From the NCBI GenBank assembly GCA_030632625.1, contig DAOVUK010000173.1, positions 1 through 6,851 of the forward strand: a stretch of 6,851 nt of DNA, given 5' to 3'. A model generated the notes under the pieces. The model was given only the letters and a program-made list of their open reading frames with translations, had not been told where the DNA came from and ran no database searches. A program made the translations under genes and the position numbers. Source of the stretch: Gammaproteobacteria bacterium (GTDB taxonomy: Bacteria > Pseudomonadota > Gammaproteobacteria > GRL18). Of this stretch, positions 5,093 to 6,851 are shown one piece after another (the stretch's first letter is position 1; each line of letters starts with the position of its first letter).

Positions 5093-6851
5093 TTAAAAAA
5101 GTACCTCATTAAGCATAGCATCAATGCTTGCTGCTACCCGATGCCCGTCGGCCACAGCATGAACAACATCGGGACCGTTAACACAGTCACCTGCTGACCA
5201 CAGCCAGGACTCTGAAGTACGACCATTGCTGTCAACCTGAATGCGCCCCCGATCCCATTCCAGCTTTTCGGTCAGCGCATCGCCAAGCAGTGAAGTATCC
5301 GAAAATTGACCGATAGCCTCAATAACTGTATCACAGGCATGAATGGTCTCTTCACTATCATCATAGGTGGGAGCAAAATGCTTATATTTGTCAAAAATGG
5401 AGAGTACTCTCCAGGTTTTAAGACCAATTAACTTCCCTGACTCATCGATTTCACAACCCTGAGGGCCGCACTTGTCGCGGATTATAATACCTTCCTCGAG
5501 TGCTTCTTTTATTTCATCAGGATCCGCCATAAAATGCTGCTGCTCTTCCATTGCGGTTAATACCACATCAACCTGGCCATATTGCTGCTTTTGTAGCCGG
5601 GCAAGAGAGCGTGCGATATCCATAGCGACATTACCACCGCCGATGATCACCGCACAATGAGGTAATTCAAATGCCTCTTCAGAGGTAATTTTGTCCAGCA
5701 GATCAACAGCACGATAGACTTTCTCATGATCCGATTGGGGTATGCGGGTTTGACGTCCTTCCTGCAGACCAATAGCCAGCAATACTGCATCAAAATCCTG
5801 TTTAAGTTGTGTCATGGCAATATCGGTACCGATACGGGTGTTGTAAACAATTTTAACACCCATTGAAACAATCAGATCGATATCTTTATCCAGGGCATCA
5901 TAGGGCAGACGGTATTCAGGTATACCATAGCGAGTCATCCCTCCTGCTGCGGACTTAGCTTCATAAACAATCACTTCGTGACCGATGCGGACTAAATCAA
6001 AGGCCGTTGTCAAACCTGCCGGACCGGCACCTATAATGGCCACTTTCTTACCCGTAGGTGTGCCAGGTCCACCGATAATGTCACGATATTTTTCATAGGG
6101 CACCTGATCAATGATATGACGTTTGAGCCAGCGAATTGCGATGGGCTCACCTTCATGTCGTGAAGCGCAGGTGTCTTCGCATTTACGGGTACAGACTCTG
6201 CCGCAGATATTTGAGAACGGGTTAGTATCATAAAGTAATTTCAGACCGCGTTCATAGTTGCCTTCACGTATCGCATCAATATAGTCAGGCACGGCCATAT
6301 GCGTCGGGCAGGTGGCGACACATAAACCACAGGCAACACAGCGATCAGCTTCAAGTCGAGCCTGTTCGATAGAATAGCCGTTAACGATCTCGTCAAAAGA
6401 ATCAATACGTATTTCAGGCTCAAGCTCTTCCATCTCCACACGTTCCGGTGCAACCAGACGGTGGCCTTCGGGTCGTTGGTAACCGAGTTCAGCATTATCC
6501 CAGAATTTTTTATCGACACCCGGAGTAAAACGAAAGGCATCGGGATCGCTCTCAATCCACTTGTATTCATTGGACATGGTTAAGGAACTGGTCATACAGA
6601 CATCAACACATAAAGCACACCAGCAGCAGCGGCCATAATCAATGCGCGGACGCAGCCCCGAATCACCCGGTTTGGTCTCCGCAGTTGCAACTGGCAGCAT
6701 ATCAATGGCACCATTCTGACAGATGGCTTCACAGGTACCGCAGCCAATACATTTTTCATTATCATTTTTATGAAAGCCACGATAACGGGCACTGCCGGGG
6801 CGATCATTAATGGGGTCAGGAATGGTCACCGGATCACGCAGCAGATGTTTC
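5093..6851 (-). CDS. NuoI-like ferredoxin fused to GltD-like FAD/NAD(P) oxidoreductase (5' end missing)
   Basis: The frame is open through the right edge (the codons before GTG 6829 read KHLLRDP), so that GTG is probably an internal Val and the start is outside. Numbering from that codon, residues 1-95 resemble NuoI, the complex I 2x[4Fe-4S] subunit: PPRYRG-like ARYRG, then C27/C30/C33/C37 and C68/C71/C74/C78, then a SNEYKW segment. By E. coli NuoI length roughly 30-40 residues are missing. Residues about 140-578 resemble the glutamate synthase small subunit: C164/C167/C170/C174, C209/C213/C217/C221, the FAD site GAGPAG (267-272, Glu290), the nucleotide site GGGNVA (397-402), and the C-terminal FAD-contact SAGDCVNGP. 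No amidotransferase or glutamate synthase domain is present. Likely role: electron transfer between NAD(P)H and a ferredoxin or another complex subunit, with the partner unknown. The Arg pair typical of NADPH-binding GltD is absent. Two of the ferredoxin motifs lack the usual Pro after the last Cys. fbaA follows after 23 bp. Confidence 0.9.
   Translation of the reverse strand, partial: KHLLRDPVTIPDPINDRPGSARYRGFHKNDNEKCIGCGTCEAICQNGAIDMLPVATAETKPGDSGLRPRIDYGRCCWCALCVDVCMTSSLTMSNEYKWIESDPDAFRFTPGVDKKFWDNAELGYQRPEGHRLVAPERVEMEELEPEIRIDSFDEIVNGYSIEQARLEADRCVACGLCVATCPTHMAVPDYIDAIREGNYERGLKLLYDTNPFSNICGRVCTRKCEDTCASRHEGEPIAIRWLKRHIIDQVPYEKYRDIIGGPGTPTGKKVAIIGAGPAGLTTAFDLVRIGHEVIVYEAKSAAGGMTRYGIPEYRLPYDALDKDIDLIVSMGVKIVYNTRIGTDIAMTQLKQDFDAVLLAIGLQEGRQTRIPQSDHEKVYRAVDLLDKITSEEAFELPHCAVIIGGGNVAMDIARSLARLQKQQYGQVDVVLTAMEEQQHFMADPDEIKEALEEGIIIRDKCGPQGCEIDESGKLIGLKTWRVLSIFDKYKHFAPTYDDSEETIHACDTVIEAIGQFSDTSLLGDALTEKLEWDRGRIQVDSNGRTSESWLWSAGDCVNGPDVVHAVADGHRVAASIDAMLNEVLF

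Noticed and set aside
6241..6807. Overlapping minus-strand frames inside the flavoprotein gene
   Set aside because: They are other phases of a gene whose cysteine motifs and domain order are clear.
6827..6829. GTG as the true start of the flavoprotein
   Set aside because: The frame stays open to the window edge, and the upstream codons (KHLLRDP) continue the NuoI-like pattern, so an internal Val is more likely.
5093..6851. Plain glutamate synthase small subunit (gltD)
   Set aside because: The N-terminal NuoI-like double-cluster domain, the lost Arg pair and the absence of a large subunit in view argue against a dedicated glutamate synthase role.

Overview
The window reads as a bacterial chromosome segment, most likely from a gammaproteobacterium. 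The class II aldolase follows the Escherichia coli FbaA pattern almost block for block, and the glycogen phosphorylase is of the ordinary bacterial type. A chemolithotrophic or methylotrophic lifestyle is possible from the NuoI/GltD-type redox protein, but the sequence does not prove it. All four substantial genes lie on the minus strand, so transcription runs from the right edge to the left.

Layout in transcription order. (1) 6851-5093 is a 5'-truncated iron-sulfur flavoprotein that joins a NuoI-like two-cluster ferredoxin domain to a GltD-like FAD/NAD(P) oxidoreductase. (2) After 23 bp comes fbaA, class II fructose-bisphosphate aldolase (5069-3999), with a strong ribosome binding site and a hairpin that starts inside its stop codon. 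(3) A 292-bp gap follows. Most of it is one small non-coding transposon-like element (3739-3923). It has 25-bp terminal inverted repeats and a perfect 8-bp target duplication, and it carries two related perfect 28-bp palindromes. (4) glgP, glycogen phosphorylase (3706-1193). (5) A PAS-GGDEF diguanylate cyclase (1159-203) starts 33 to 54 bp after glgP, with no terminator between them. (6) The left end (1-119) may be the C-terminus of a convergent plus-strand gene, but a short minus-strand reading and a promoter-like site there leave this open.

How the genes fit together: glgP releases glucose-1-phosphate from stored glycogen, and fbaA works in the glycolytic, gluconeogenic or Calvin-cycle triose step. 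The flavoprotein probably moves electrons between a nicotinamide pool and a low-potential iron-sulfur carrier. The cyclase probably turns a PAS-sensed signal into c-di-GMP. The group looks like central carbon and redox metabolism with a signalling gene attached to the glycogen gene. I see no defence system, CRISPR array, tRNA or rRNA gene. The most distinctive feature is the small mobile element between fbaA and glgP.
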